Of a DNA stretch of 64,000 nucleotides, positions 52,139 through 61,094 are shown one piece after another; position 1 is the first letter of the stretch; each line of letters starts with the position of its first letter. Source of the stretch: Candidatus Cloacimonadota bacterium. GTDB taxonomy: Bacteria; Cloacimonadota; Cloacimonadia; Cloacimonadales; Cloacimonadaceae. The stretch lies in the NCBI GenBank assembly GCA_023421135.1, contig JAEZUG010000072.1:11795-75794 (forward strand), given 5' to 3'. The position numbers were made by a program, and so were the translations under genes. A model generated the notes under the pieces. The model was not told where the DNA came from. It saw only the letters and a program-made list of their open reading frames with translations, and searched no databases.

Positions 52139-52627
52139 TTACTTTATATTGGTGACTAAGTTATAAACACTAAGAGCAATAGCTACCTTAGAGAGGAAAT
52201 CTGCTACCTTACTGAAGGCATAAAATATTGTGCCGGAAAGGATGATTGTGTCGCCCGGCATAATCTTGGGAATCAGAGTTTCATCTCCTGTTTCCATGTA
52301 ACGCTTGAAATTGACCCATATGATTCTCTCTCCACCCTCGGCAGTTGGCCTGATTATCCTGATTTTAGAGAGCTTGGCATCTTCTTTGGGTCCTCCGGCC
52401 AAGGCCAGAAGAGTCAAAAAGTCTATATTATCCGGCACAACATACAAGCCGGGTTTATATACCTGACCAAGTATATAGGTGTTCATTTTCAGAGTCTCAA
52501 CCCCTGATCTAACACCTTCGTAAGTATAAGCAGATATGTTGCTTGTGGGCGCAAAGTTTACAGTTGTCTGCCCAAAAGCAAAGCCTAACGACAGGCAGAA
52601 TAACAATGCTATCAGCGTTTTTTTCAC
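52139..52627 (-). CDS. SLBB-domain polysaccharide export protein, short form
   Basis: A signal peptide (1-19, SLGFAFGQ) precedes one SLBB domain (about 45-130): NTYILGQVYKPGLYVVPDNIDFLTLLALAGGP, then IRIIRP and MPGDTIILSG. A C-terminal amphipathic stretch (135-160) may anchor it. Full Wza proteins are over 350 residues with an N-terminal export domain; this 162-residue form lacks that domain, so it may work as an adaptor beside another outer-membrane channel. It is followed directly by the BY-kinase gene. Confidence 0.85.
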   Translation of the reverse strand: MKKTLIALLFCLSLGFAFGQTTVNFAPTSNISAYTYEGVRSGVETLKMNTYILGQVYKPGLYVVPDNIDFLTLLALAGGPKEDAKLSKIRIIRPTAEGGERIIWVNFKRYMETGDETLIPKIMPGDTIILSGTIFYAFSKVADFLSKVAIALSVYNLVTNIK

Positions 52628-52930
52628 TTTATCCCCTTGTCTCTTTTGTGTTACAGTTTGTCAAAGCCTTAATAAGTCAAGTGAATTCTCAGAGGGCTTT
52701 GGAGTGATGAAACCCATCCCCCTAACGCATTCAAGACGCAAATCCACTTCTTTCAATCTACTAAGGAGCGATATATGGGTGAGATATAGTAGCAGACTGC
52801 AACAACGATACAAGATCGAAGTAGTACAATCCGTTTGGGTTGGGCTAGTGATATCCAACATCATCACTAACTGGGTGTTATAGCTACTATTCCTCATTCT
52901 TACTCAGATGTCACTGATTACTTTCCTCAA
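52628..52930. other. Intergenic, nothing recognised
   Basis: This is the upstream side of the polysaccharide and ribosomal operon. A TTGACT and an overlapping TTGACA-like box lie at about 52654-52675 on the minus strand without a clear -10. Open frames are short and lack ribosome sites, and no insertion sequence or RNA gene is seen. Confidence 0.45.
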
Positions 52931-52980
52931 CACTACCGCCGTGATACAGCCGTGATCGCGGCAGCAAGACGGCGCTAGTG
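52931..52980. repeat. Inverted repeat, large imperfect hairpin
   Basis: CACTACCGCCGT (52931-52942) and ACGGCGCTAGTG (52969-52980) pair with one mismatch. The 26-bp interior contains GCCG/CGGC as a second stem. No T-run follows, so it is not an obvious terminator, although it sits 45 bp after the lipoprotein stop. Confidence 0.55.
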
Positions 52981-53025
52981 TATAGGAATTCTGGTAGAAA
53001 CCACTCAGGGACACTTCAGGATTTA

Positions 53026-53793
53026 TCATTGCAGAATATGCATCACTCTTTCTGATGATTCAGAACCCAGGTAACCCTGCAGTTCCTCCGACCAATCGAA
53101 GGTGTCAACTCTCCAGCGCAGGCTTCTTCCTCTATATTGATTGGCCAGGTTTACGGGAAATACAATATACAGAGGATCTTCTTCCGTTGAGATGGACAAA
53201 TCCTGGTGCCAAACATACTCGTAATTTTCATCCATCACAACCACACGGCATTTGGATACATACCCACTACGGTTAAAGCTAAAGGTAATCTGCCCGGGAA
53301 CTACTGTGGCATTGTTTTCTGGAGAGATCAGGAGACTCTTTGCCAGCAGTCCATAAGACACAGTATCGCTTCTGGCGCTGTTTCCTGAAGTATCCACAAG
53401 ATCGATAAAGTAGGAGTAGATCACTCTTTCCTGTAGTTGCTGTTTAGAATCCAGATAGCTATAGCGATTTGCCATTATGGAATCGATCAGCACTGGCTCG
53501 GTATCAAGCTCATCAAAACGGTAGATCTTAACATGGCTTAGATCAGTATCAACAAATGGTTCCCAGAGAATTCTCATCCAGTTGCCATCTGGTACAGCAT
53601 CAATTCCGTTGTTCTCCTCAGTCAAAGAATAACCTCCAGTAAAGTTATCTCCAACATCACCCAAATGGGGTACCAATACAGGAGCAACCGGAGGAATCTT
53701 ATCTTGATCGGGATTATCTTCTCCCGAACAACCCAACAATCCCAACAGCAGCATGGAGATGAGTAGTAATGCGGATACAGTGAGCTTTCTCAT
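53026..53793 (-). CDS. Lipoprotein with fibronectin-III-like domain
   Basis: A clear lipobox (LLGLLGC, Cys22) and an acidic +2 region (SGEDNPDQDK) predict a lipidated protein of 255 residues. Residues 60-150 are a fibronectin III-like sandwich (WMRILWEPFVDTDLSHVKIYR, YSYLDSKQQLQERVIYSYFI); residues 155-255 form a second beta domain (ISPENNATVVPGQITFSF). It is the last gene of the porU-porV unit, 9 bp after porV. Other T9SS lipoproteins (PorE, PorK) differ in sequence, so its role in the secretion system is only suggested by position. Confidence 0.82.
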   Translation of the reverse strand: MRKLTVSALLLISMLLLGLLGCSGEDNPDQDKIPPVAPVLVPHLGDVGDNFTGGYSLTEENNGIDAVPDGNWMRILWEPFVDTDLSHVKIYRFDELDTEPVLIDSIMANRYSYLDSKQQLQERVIYSYFIDLVDTSGNSARSDTVSYGLLAKSLLISPENNATVVPGQITFSFNRSGYVSKCRVVVMDENYEYVWHQDLSISTEEDPLYIVFPVNLANQYRGRSLRWRVDTFDWSEELQGYLGSESSERVMHILQ

Positions 53794-53802
53794 ATATATC
53801 TC

Positions 53803-54810
53803 CTAAAATTTGAATCTCAGTCCCAGGCGATTTGTGATGCCCACCGGATTGGTGATGAGGGCATAATCCAGATCAACTCCATAGACATTGACGCTGGCTC
53901 CGCAACTGAAGTTCTTATCGTAATATCCCAGACGGAGGCTGGCCTTCTCATCATACTCCCATTCCATACCGTAATGATTTGTCCCCAGATAGACATAGTC
54001 GTGATCATAAGCCAATGTAAGATTGGATTTAAGCGCAGTTATTGGTTGATCTAAAGACACTCCAACCTTTGTGTTAAAAAGCACCTCATCAGAATGTTGT
54101 GTTGCAGTATCCCAGTTGATTCTCGTACCCGCTAGATCCTGAAAAGCCAGACCGAAATTCAAATCTCCAAAGTCTTCGTAATCAAAGATCACACCCATGT
54201 CTGTCTTCACATGGAGGCCAAAATCAAAACCTGTGCCATCGCCAATATGCTCAAAGACTTCTCTTTTGATGTACTTGACGCTTCCTCCAAAAGAGAATTC
54301 GAAAGGTACTTCAAAAAAGAGCCAGCCCATATTGGCATCATATTGAATCTTCTTGGCAAAGGCAAACTGGTAGAGGCTATCGGTGCTCTTAAAGGTGCCG
54401 TCCGGAACTCCTGGTAGGTGAGACTCGTAGTCATTGATTCTTTCATCAACATTGGTTCCCACCAAGTAGGACTCATTGAAACGGGGGATATCGTCCACCG
54501 TAAGTCTGGTGATGTTCACGCCGATAGTCACATCATTGGGTAGGGGTTGGCAATAGGAGAAGTTGTTGTAGGTGGCTAGTCCATTGTAGAGAAATGCGTG
54601 CATGGCAGACACTTCTGCCTTCTCCATCCGGGCAATACCGGCAGCATTCCAGTAAATGGCAGAACAATCATCCGCAACAGATGCAAAAGCCCCACCCATT
54701 CCCAAGGCTCGTACTCCGGCACCGATGGCCATAAAGTCCCCGGCATATCTGCCCGCCGTCAGACAAACTGTGCAGCTAATCAGGATCAATGTAAGTAATA
54801 TATATTTCAT
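53803..54810 (-). CDS. porV: PorV-like outer-membrane beta-barrel (type IX secretion)
   Basis: A signal peptide (1-18) is followed by the PorV/PorQ-family N-terminus GDFMAIGAGVRALGMGGAFASVADDCSAIYWNAAG (motif at 24-58), then amphipathic beta strands to a terminal RLGLRFKF, as expected for a FadL-like 14-strand barrel. In Porphyromonas PorV shuttles T9SS cargo to the PorU sortase. Its gene starts 10 bp after the PorU-like gene, repeating the porU-porV order of the Bacteroidota. The family also includes PorQ and other paralogues, so PorV is chosen on context. Confidence 0.84.
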   Translation of the reverse strand: MKYILLTLILISCTVCLTAGRYAGDFMAIGAGVRALGMGGAFASVADDCSAIYWNAAGIARMEKAEVSAMHAFLYNGLATYNNFSYCQPLPNDVTIGVNITRLTVDDIPRFNESYLVGTNVDERINDYESHLPGVPDGTFKSTDSLYQFAFAKKIQYDANMGWLFFEVPFEFSFGGSVKYIKREVFEHIGDGTGFDFGLHVKTDMGVIFDYEDFGDLNFGLAFQDLAGTRINWDTATQHSDEVLFNTKVGVSLDQPITALKSNLTLAYDHDYVYLGTNHYGMEWEYDEKASLRLGYYDKNFSCGASVNVYGVDLDYALITNPVGITNRLGLRFKF

Positions 54811-54820
54811 TTCATAACCC

Positions 54821-57800
54821 CTATTTCAAAATGACCATTTTCATGGTTTTCTCAATTGTTCTGGAGCCTTTCCTGGCTATCACCTTATAGAAATAGGTGC
54901 CGTTGGCCAAAAGGTAGCCCTGTTCATCTCTGCAGTCCCAAGCATATACCGTTCTGGGATACTCGTGATAACCCACACCAGCGGGGATATTACTGAAGGT
55001 CTTCACCAGTCGTCCACTGATTGTATAAACTTTTATGGTAACTTCATCAGCATCGTCGGTCAAGATATAGGTAAACCTGGTGCGGCCATCGTTTCTGGGA
55101 TCCTGAACGGCACTGCCACCCAGAACAGGATTGGGATAATTACCTATGTTCGTAATTTCAAACTCATCGTTTACATTGAACTGGATGGTTCTGGTATTGG
55201 CATTGGAATTCACATCGCTACAGTCCACCAAGAGGAAGTAGGATCCTCTGGGCAGATCGAGCTGATACTTCACCGGTACTCTATTGATGTTATCCGCATT
55301 GATAGCCACCGCATAATCACTCTCGGGCACAAGCTCTCCGTTTAAGAAGAGTTTGATCGTGTTCTCGACCACATTCACTCCATTTGCATCAGACAGAAGC
55401 AAGGAAATTGTTCCCTGCCCGGAAACAAATCCTCCAAGGGTGAATTCTTGATCCTGAACGTTCACGTCAATAGAGGGGCCGGTTCTGTCGGCATTCCGAT
55501 AAATGGAGTAGATACCCTGCCTTCCCACTTCAAAGACTACTTTGTTCTCAGATGCAGAGATGTTTCCGCCTTGCTTCATCCATTTCTGGTAGGTCGGATC
55601 CCAGCGGTAGATGAAGTAGTTGTTTTGGGCTTCATAATATTGTGTAAGAGAGTCCGTTGTGTTGTAGAAGAAGCTCAGCTTGACTTTTCTATTATTCTGG
55701 AATATTCCCAGACTATCCACTAAAGTAGCATCAAGCGTATTTATCTCATAGGGTAGTGAATAGTAGCCACTGGTGCTGGAAGGTTGATTCTTCATCATAA
55801 CCAAATGGATATCTGGCTGAAGATTTGGCTCCAGCAGATCCAACCCACTAACCGAGAAGATTGAGCTACCTCCCGAGGGCACCATACCAGCCGGTATCTC
55901 GCAAGTGACGTTATTATCGACGCTGGGGATAATTGCGCCGGCAGGACCAACCATCTGGAAATTGAAGGGTAAACTAAGCCTGATGATGTTATTGGTATTA
56001 AAGAAAAGTTCCCACTCTGAGAAGGTTCCGCTACTATTTACTCTTACTTCCAGATTGAGGTTGGCACTGGGAAGTCCGCTAAGGTTAATATATTCCCAGC
56101 GTTCCTCATTGATGCCCAGGCCAGCCATATTCTGCTCTGAATGGAGCACTGTATTACCGCCAGTCTGGGAGTAGTACAAGCGCAGATCTGTCGTGATGGA
56201 AGCAGCATTTCCTGTGTTTTTCACCAAAACCTTCAAGCGCACTTGCTCGTTATCCGGAGCCATTTGAATATCTCTTAACATCAGATCCGGTCCGGCAATC
56301 ACCAGGGAATACAAAGGCGATTCTGATGTCCCGGCTGTGGTTATAACCCGATACTTGTAGAATAGCTCCTTACCGGTTCTGAATCTGCCCAGGAGGCCTT
56401 CAGTTCTGAACAGCGTGGTATCACCTGAATCTGCCTGCATGGACAAGTTCAACCAGGTAGCTCCCTGGCTAGTGCTGTCTGTTCTGACCGCACAAGTCAT
56501 CGATATCAGCTCATCATGACTGAAGAGCCGTGCTTCAAATCGAGTAGAATCCTGCCATGTGGGCTGGGTTGGATTCATTCCACTATGATAAACTGCCGGT
56601 CTACCAACCCCAAAGGCGGCCAGACCTACATATTCACTAGCGTTGGAATATCCCGTAATATTGATCGTTCGCTGGTAGTTTGAGCCACCAGTGGTGGGGA
56701 TCACATAGCTGGCATTCCACACGCCTTGTATCACAGGAAGATCAAATGGCACATTGATAATTTTGCCACTTTGTTTCATCACATGCAGCCGGGCTGCAGT
56801 TACTCCCTGTGGGAACTCTGCCGATACCCTCAAAGTATCACCAGGGCTGAGGCTCATATTCTGAGCTGAGACGTTCACCCCAGGAACCGGCTTTTTAAGA
56901 TAAATCAGAGGATCTCCCAAATATGCTGTTCCATTAGTGAGAGCATAGCGGGGAGCAGTTGAACTGGTAGTAGTAAAGAACCTGGCTTTGGTAAAAACCA
57001 GAGCATCTCCAATAGTGGAGAAATTGTGTTTGAACAAGGCTTCGGTAATTGCCAGACCATAATCCTCATCCTGATCCAGGTATCCAAGTCCGGAGAAACC
57101 AACTGTACCAATTGCTCCTTTATTGGGTTGAAGCACCAGAGCTTCACTTATGGATGCAGCTCCATTGGTATCGAAAGCAGAGGCGTAGCATGCCAGACTC
57201 ATAAACACAGGATAGGTAGAGTTGTTCAGAGTTGCTACATCATTGAAATTGAAGAGGTTGTAATCTGCCCAGACGCGTCCACCACCGTGCCCCATAAATT
57301 GCACATAGGTTGAGCCACTATTTATGGCATCTTTCAGGTTGAAAGTACCACCATTGTAGTCACTACTTACTGTTTGCGTGGTGGTAAAGACTCTGGTAAC
57401 CCGGTAGTAATCCGGAATATTCTTTCTTCTGATTCGCTCTGATTGAACAGAAAAAATGTCATTACCATCGTCGATCTTACCGCCAGCGGTCAAAGTGATA
57501 TGGCTGTTCCAGAGCCGGTTGTTCAGTGGTTCGTTACGATAACGGGTAGCTTTGGTGGCATAATCCAGGATCTGTTCAGGAGTCCAAACATTCAAGCGAG
57601 CAATGGATATATCTGCAACGATATCATCACCTACAACACATCCAAACCAGTTGTCACTGGCAGTTGCCCCGTGCTTGTAGGTCCAGGTTTTCTTCACCGG
57701 TATCAGGTTATACTTGCGGGAAGGGCTGTTGTCTCTGGTATCATCTACGCCCTCTCCCAAAAGAATGAGGTGCTGTAATCTGGGGCTCGCCCAGTTGTTA

Positions 57801-59836
57801 TAGGCGTATCTGGCAAAATCGCGGATAACTTCCCCGGACATAATACCATTGTTGAACTCATCATAGATATCCTGAATATCGACAATTGACACACGATGCC
57901 CTTCGGATTCCCAAAGGCTTACCAAGGTCTGTGTACCTTCTGAATTGATGAATTGACGAGGACTGACCAGTACTACGTTGGCAGAGTTACCAGGGTTCCT
58001 GAGATCCGAAGGATAATTCAGCCTTATCAACTTTGGAATTCTTTTCATATTCTCTGTAACAGCATAGTACTGCACTGAGGTGCTGAAGACACTGTCCTGA
58101 AAAGTGACAGACCAAGGGGCAATCCCATCAGTATTAAAGGGCTCTATCTGCAGATTGCTGAACACGCTGGAACCTATTTTATACAGCGAGACATTGCTGT
58201 TGGAGAATCCCTCCAATTGGAATTGGTAAAGACCATTGGGTCTGTTTGAGGGCTTGGTGAATTTGATATAATTCTCTGAAGTTTTATACTCTCTCCAATA
58301 GGTGATATCTGCCCAATCGAGCATAACCTGTTCCCTATCCCCCATAACAGTGTTTCCAGAAAGACTGATGTACAGGTAATTTGTGCCATGAGTGAAGTAG
58401 GTATTGGCAATAGGATTCTGGTTTTGGAAAAGCCTCTCGTTTTGTCCTGTCCAAGTATGGCTATTGATCATAGCCTGATTAATTCTGACCGTAGCTTCAT
58501 GATCCCACTGCCCTGGCATCAGAGACTCTGAGTAAGTGAGACCCTGAAGCATGATCTTCGCACTTCCTGAACGTATTGTTGTATCCTTGGGATACTGAAG
58601 TTCAAAGGGAAAGATATCCAGATTGGGAGCACTGATTTTCTTCCAATACCAGAGATCTTCCCGGTAATAGTTCGGATTACTCGCAGTCCACTTGTTACCA
58701 AGTTTATCGCTCACAAGCTGCTGCTCCAGGTGAACAGTATGCTCATAAGCATCTGGGATAATGAATTGTGAGGGGTTAGAATTTACCAGGCCACCATTCT
58801 CCACCATCATGCGTGCTCCAAGCCTATCCACCAGACTCAGAGTATAAACGTTCTCGGCTGTATAATCGTCGTAATAGCTGGCATCTCCATAATGTCTGTC
58901 TCCGTAGAACTCAAAGTAGTCTCCGGGATCAAATCTGCCATCCGACTCGCCAAAGAAAGCTATCGGAACCTGTCCATACTCACTTCGCAATTCCAGATAC
59001 CTCGGGTCAACAGATTCCACCTTCCAGTTCATCTCCAGATCAAATGAATCCACCAAGGCATCCACATAGTTCTTGATGTACTGATAGCTAATTTTATAGA
59101 TGCCTTCCTGATCGACCACAAGCTGTATCTCATTGATCCGGGAAGCAGCTACTCTGGGGCTCTGATAAGTATTGTCGGTCACTCTGGGAACTCTCCAGGC
59201 CCGTGAGCTGGCATTATTGATGAAGAAACTATCTCCCACAGAATCTATGAGGTTCTCAGAAATCTGCCAGTCCGGACTGGGACTACGGCTGCCCACTATC
59301 AACACTCTCAACCTGAGCTTGTTACTGACCACCAGCTCTCTTTCGGAAGCCCGGTATTGGAAAGGAAAGACCTGCAAAGGCACAAAGCTTCTATCTCCGA
59401 TGCAAACCGTTGCCTCATTGGATACCTGAAGTTCGGGAAAGAGCGACGATCTGCTGTAGGCGCGATTATCCTGATAAAAGATATACTCCAGCTCTTCAGA
59501 GTTCAGAACCATCTTCTGCGCTGGAGCTAAGCTCACGTCTCTCACTTGACTGGTTTGACTATCAATGATCTCTACCCGGATGCTTCCGCCGGCAGGAACT
59601 CCCACAGCGGTAGCAAAGGACAAAAGCTGGGGTTGACCTTCTTCACCAAAAACACTGCCGTCTTCAGCTTGTAGCTTCTTCCAAGTCTGCCCACCCAGGC
59701 TTACATCGTCCAACGAATACTGGGGTAAGTTGAATTCCAATATCAGTTCAGATTCACTTTCACTGATCAGGGTGAAGGGACTTGCCGCCAGCCAGATTGG
59801 TAGCAGCAAGAATAGAATTGGTATATACTTATGCAT
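54821..59836 (-). CDS. porU: PorU-like C25 sortase / giant C25 peptidase with sorting domain
   Basis: 1671 residues with a signal peptide (1-18). An N-terminal beta-rich region (20-615) is followed by a C25 caspase-like domain (about 618-960) with His850 in QFMGHGGGRVW and Cys883 in SLACYASAFD, the dyad of PorU and gingipains. Further beta modules lead to a FlgD-like C-terminal domain (1570-1671; NYPNPV, IKVYTISGRLVKTF, LANGTYFYKVIA). Known PorU is about 1150 residues; this one is 500 longer. PorU removes sorting domains from cargo and attaches them to A-LPS at the cell surface. The adjacent PorV-like gene is the main reason to prefer sortase over plain protease. Confidence 0.85.
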   Translation of the reverse strand: MHKYIPILFLLLPIWLAASPFTLISESESELILEFNLPQYSLDDVSLGGQTWKKLQAEDGSVFGEEGQPQLLSFATAVGVPAGGSIRVEIIDSQTSQVRDVSLAPAQKMVLNSEELEYIFYQDNRAYSRSSLFPELQVSNEATVCIGDRSFVPLQVFPFQYRASERELVVSNKLRLRVLIVGSRSPSPDWQISENLIDSVGDSFFINNASSRAWRVPRVTDNTYQSPRVAASRINEIQLVVDQEGIYKISYQYIKNYVDALVDSFDLEMNWKVESVDPRYLELRSEYGQVPIAFFGESDGRFDPGDYFEFYGDRHYGDASYYDDYTAENVYTLSLVDRLGARMMVENGGLVNSNPSQFIIPDAYEHTVHLEQQLVSDKLGNKWTASNPNYYREDLWYWKKISAPNLDIFPFELQYPKDTTIRSGSAKIMLQGLTYSESLMPGQWDHEATVRINQAMINSHTWTGQNERLFQNQNPIANTYFTHGTNYLYISLSGNTVMGDREQVMLDWADITYWREYKTSENYIKFTKPSNRPNGLYQFQLEGFSNSNVSLYKIGSSVFSNLQIEPFNTDGIAPWSVTFQDSVFSTSVQYYAVTENMKRIPKLIRLNYPSDLRNPGNSANVVLVSPRQFINSEGTQTLVSLWESEGHRVSIVDIQDIYDEFNNGIMSGEVIRDFARYAYNNWASPRLQHLILLGEGVDDTRDNSPSRKYNLIPVKKTWTYKHGATASDNWFGCVVGDDIVADISIARLNVWTPEQILDYATKATRYRNEPLNNRLWNSHITLTAGGKIDDGNDIFSVQSERIRRKNIPDYYRVTRVFTTTQTVSSDYNGGTFNLKDAINSGSTYVQFMGHGGGRVWADYNLFNFNDVATLNNSTYPVFMSLACYASAFDTNGAASISEALVLQPNKGAIGTVGFSGLGYLDQDEDYGLAITEALFKHNFSTIGDALVFTKARFFTTTSSTAPRYALTNGTAYLGDPLIYLKKPVPGVNVSAQNMSLSPGDTLRVSAEFPQGVTAARLHVMKQSGKIINVPFDLPVIQGVWNASYVIPTTGGSNYQRTINITGYSNASEYVGLAAFGVGRPAVYHSGMNPTQPTWQDSTRFEARLFSHDELISMTCAVRTDSTSQGATWLNLSMQADSGDTTLFRTEGLLGRFRTGKELFYKYRVITTAGTSESPLYSLVIAGPDLMLRDIQMAPDNEQVRLKVLVKNTGNAASITTDLRLYYSQTGGNTVLHSEQNMAGLGINEERWEYINLSGLPSANLNLEVRVNSSGTFSEWELFFNTNNIIRLSLPFNFQMVGPAGAIIPSVDNNVTCEIPAGMVPSGGSSIFSVSGLDLLEPNLQPDIHLVMMKNQPSSTSGYYSLPYEINTLDATLVDSLGIFQNNRKVKLSFFYNTTDSLTQYYEAQNNYFIYRWDPTYQKWMKQGGNISASENKVVFEVGRQGIYSIYRNADRTGPSIDVNVQDQEFTLGGFVSGQGTISLLLSDANGVNVVENTIKLFLNGELVPESDYAVAINADNINRVPVKYQLDLPRGSYFLLVDCSDVNSNANTRTIQFNVNDEFEITNIGNYPNPVLGGSAVQDPRNDGRTRFTYILTDDADEVTIKVYTISGRLVKTFSNIPAGVGYHEYPRTVYAWDCRDEQGYLLANGTYFYKVIARKGSRTIEKTMKMVILK

Positions 59837-59849
59837 TATATCTCCGCAT

Positions 59850-61091
59850 TTAGTAAAGCTTGTTTGACCTCAGTCCGATATCTTTCCGGAAGTATTTGCC
59901 CTCAAAACTCACCTTCCCGGCATCCCGATACACTTGTTCTCTTGCCTGCATCAAGTCTTCCCCCAATGCAGTAAGCATCATCACCCTGCCTCCGCTATTG
60001 ATCAGTGTATCACCATTATGAGACACTCCTGCATAGCAGATTGTGGAAGAGATATCTCCATCCAGGGAAATTGGGTAGCCTGTATCAGGGGTTCCGGGAT
60101 AGTTTCTGGAGGATAAAACCACCGTAACGGCAGTTTTGTCCAACCAATTGAGTTTGAGGTTATCCAGTTCTTGTTTGTCTATTGCTTCACAGATATCCAC
60201 AAGGTCTGTATCAAGGAGAGGCAAAACCGCCTCTGCTTCAGGATCTCCCCAACGGCAATTAAATTCCAGTACCTTGGGACCACCTGAAGTAATCATCAAT
60301 CCGCAGTAGAGCACCCCTGTGAAAGGACAGCCCTCTAACTGCATGGCTTTTAGGATTGGGCTAATAATCTTGTCTTCGATCTCATCTCTGTAGGGCTCTG
60401 CCTCCGGGATAGGAGCCAGAACTCCCATTCCGCCGGTATTGGGCCCACAGTCGTTGTCATAAAGTTGTTTGTGATCTTGGGAGAAGATAGTGCTGAGGTG
60501 ATTTCTCCCATCACAGAAACTAAAGAGCGACACTTCCCATCCTAGCAAGTATTCCTCGATAATAACACCTTCTTTACCTGGATTCTGGAAAAGATATAAA
60601 AGGGCATCACAAGCCTCTTCACGGGAGTCTGCAATAAATACTCCCTTTCCGGCGGCGAGGCCATCCGCCTTAAGCACCACTGGGAAGGAAAAGCTTCCCA
60701 GCAAAGAGCAGGCTTCTTCATATGTGCCGGCTCGAACATACTCTGCGGTAGGAATAGCGTATTTCTTCATCAGAGCTTTGGAAAACGCCTTGCTGGTCTC
60801 TATTCTGCCCGCAGCTTGCGATGGCCCAATAACTCTGATTCCTGAGGCTCTCAGGTAATCTGTCAAGCCATCCGCTACCGGTTGCTCTCCTCCGATGAAG
60901 ACAAAATCCACTGCTGTCTTAAGACAGTACTGCTTGATCTCAGCAAAACCCGAGAGCTGAACACATGTGTAATATCTTGCTATCCCTGCATTTCCGGGGG
61001 AGACTACCAAGCTCTCAAGCCTGGGGCTCTGGGCGAAAGCATTGGCCAGAGCATGTTCTCTTCCGCCGCTACCTATAATCAGTATCTTCAA
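59850..61091 (-). CDS. purD: Phosphoribosylamine-glycine ligase (GARS)
   Basis: PurD joins glycine to phosphoribosylamine in the second step of purine synthesis. The ATP-grasp enzyme has 413 residues with ILIIGSGGREHALA (2-15), the PTAEY region, VVLKADGLAAGKGVFIA, GWEVSLFSFCDG, HKQLYDNDCGPNTGGMGVLAP and LEFNCRWGDPEAEAVLP. It starts 3 bp after cinA and ends 13 bp before the PorU-like gene, so type IX secretion genes are transcribed behind housekeeping genes. Confidence 0.97.
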   Translation of the reverse strand: MKILIIGSGGREHALANAFAQSPRLESLVVSPGNAGIARYYTCVQLSGFAEIKQYCLKTAVDFVFIGGEQPVADGLTDYLRASGIRVIGPSQAAGRIETSKAFSKALMKKYAIPTAEYVRAGTYEEACSLLGSFSFPVVLKADGLAAGKGVFIADSREEACDALLYLFQNPGKEGVIIEEYLLGWEVSLFSFCDGRNHLSTIFSQDHKQLYDNDCGPNTGGMGVLAPIPEAEPYRDEIEDKIISPILKAMQLEGCPFTGVLYCGLMITSGGPKVLEFNCRWGDPEAEAVLPLLDTDLVDICEAIDKQELDNLKLNWLDKTAVTVVLSSRNYPGTPDTGYPISLDGDISSTICYAGVSHNGDTLINSGGRVMMLTALGEDLMQAREQVYRDAGKVSFEGKYFRKDIGLRSNKLY

Positions 61092-61094
61092 AAT

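Noticed and set aside
52661..52897. Possible insertion-sequence remnant before the lipoprotein
   Set aside because: No transposase motif or terminal repeats; only a single imperfect hairpin lies nearby.
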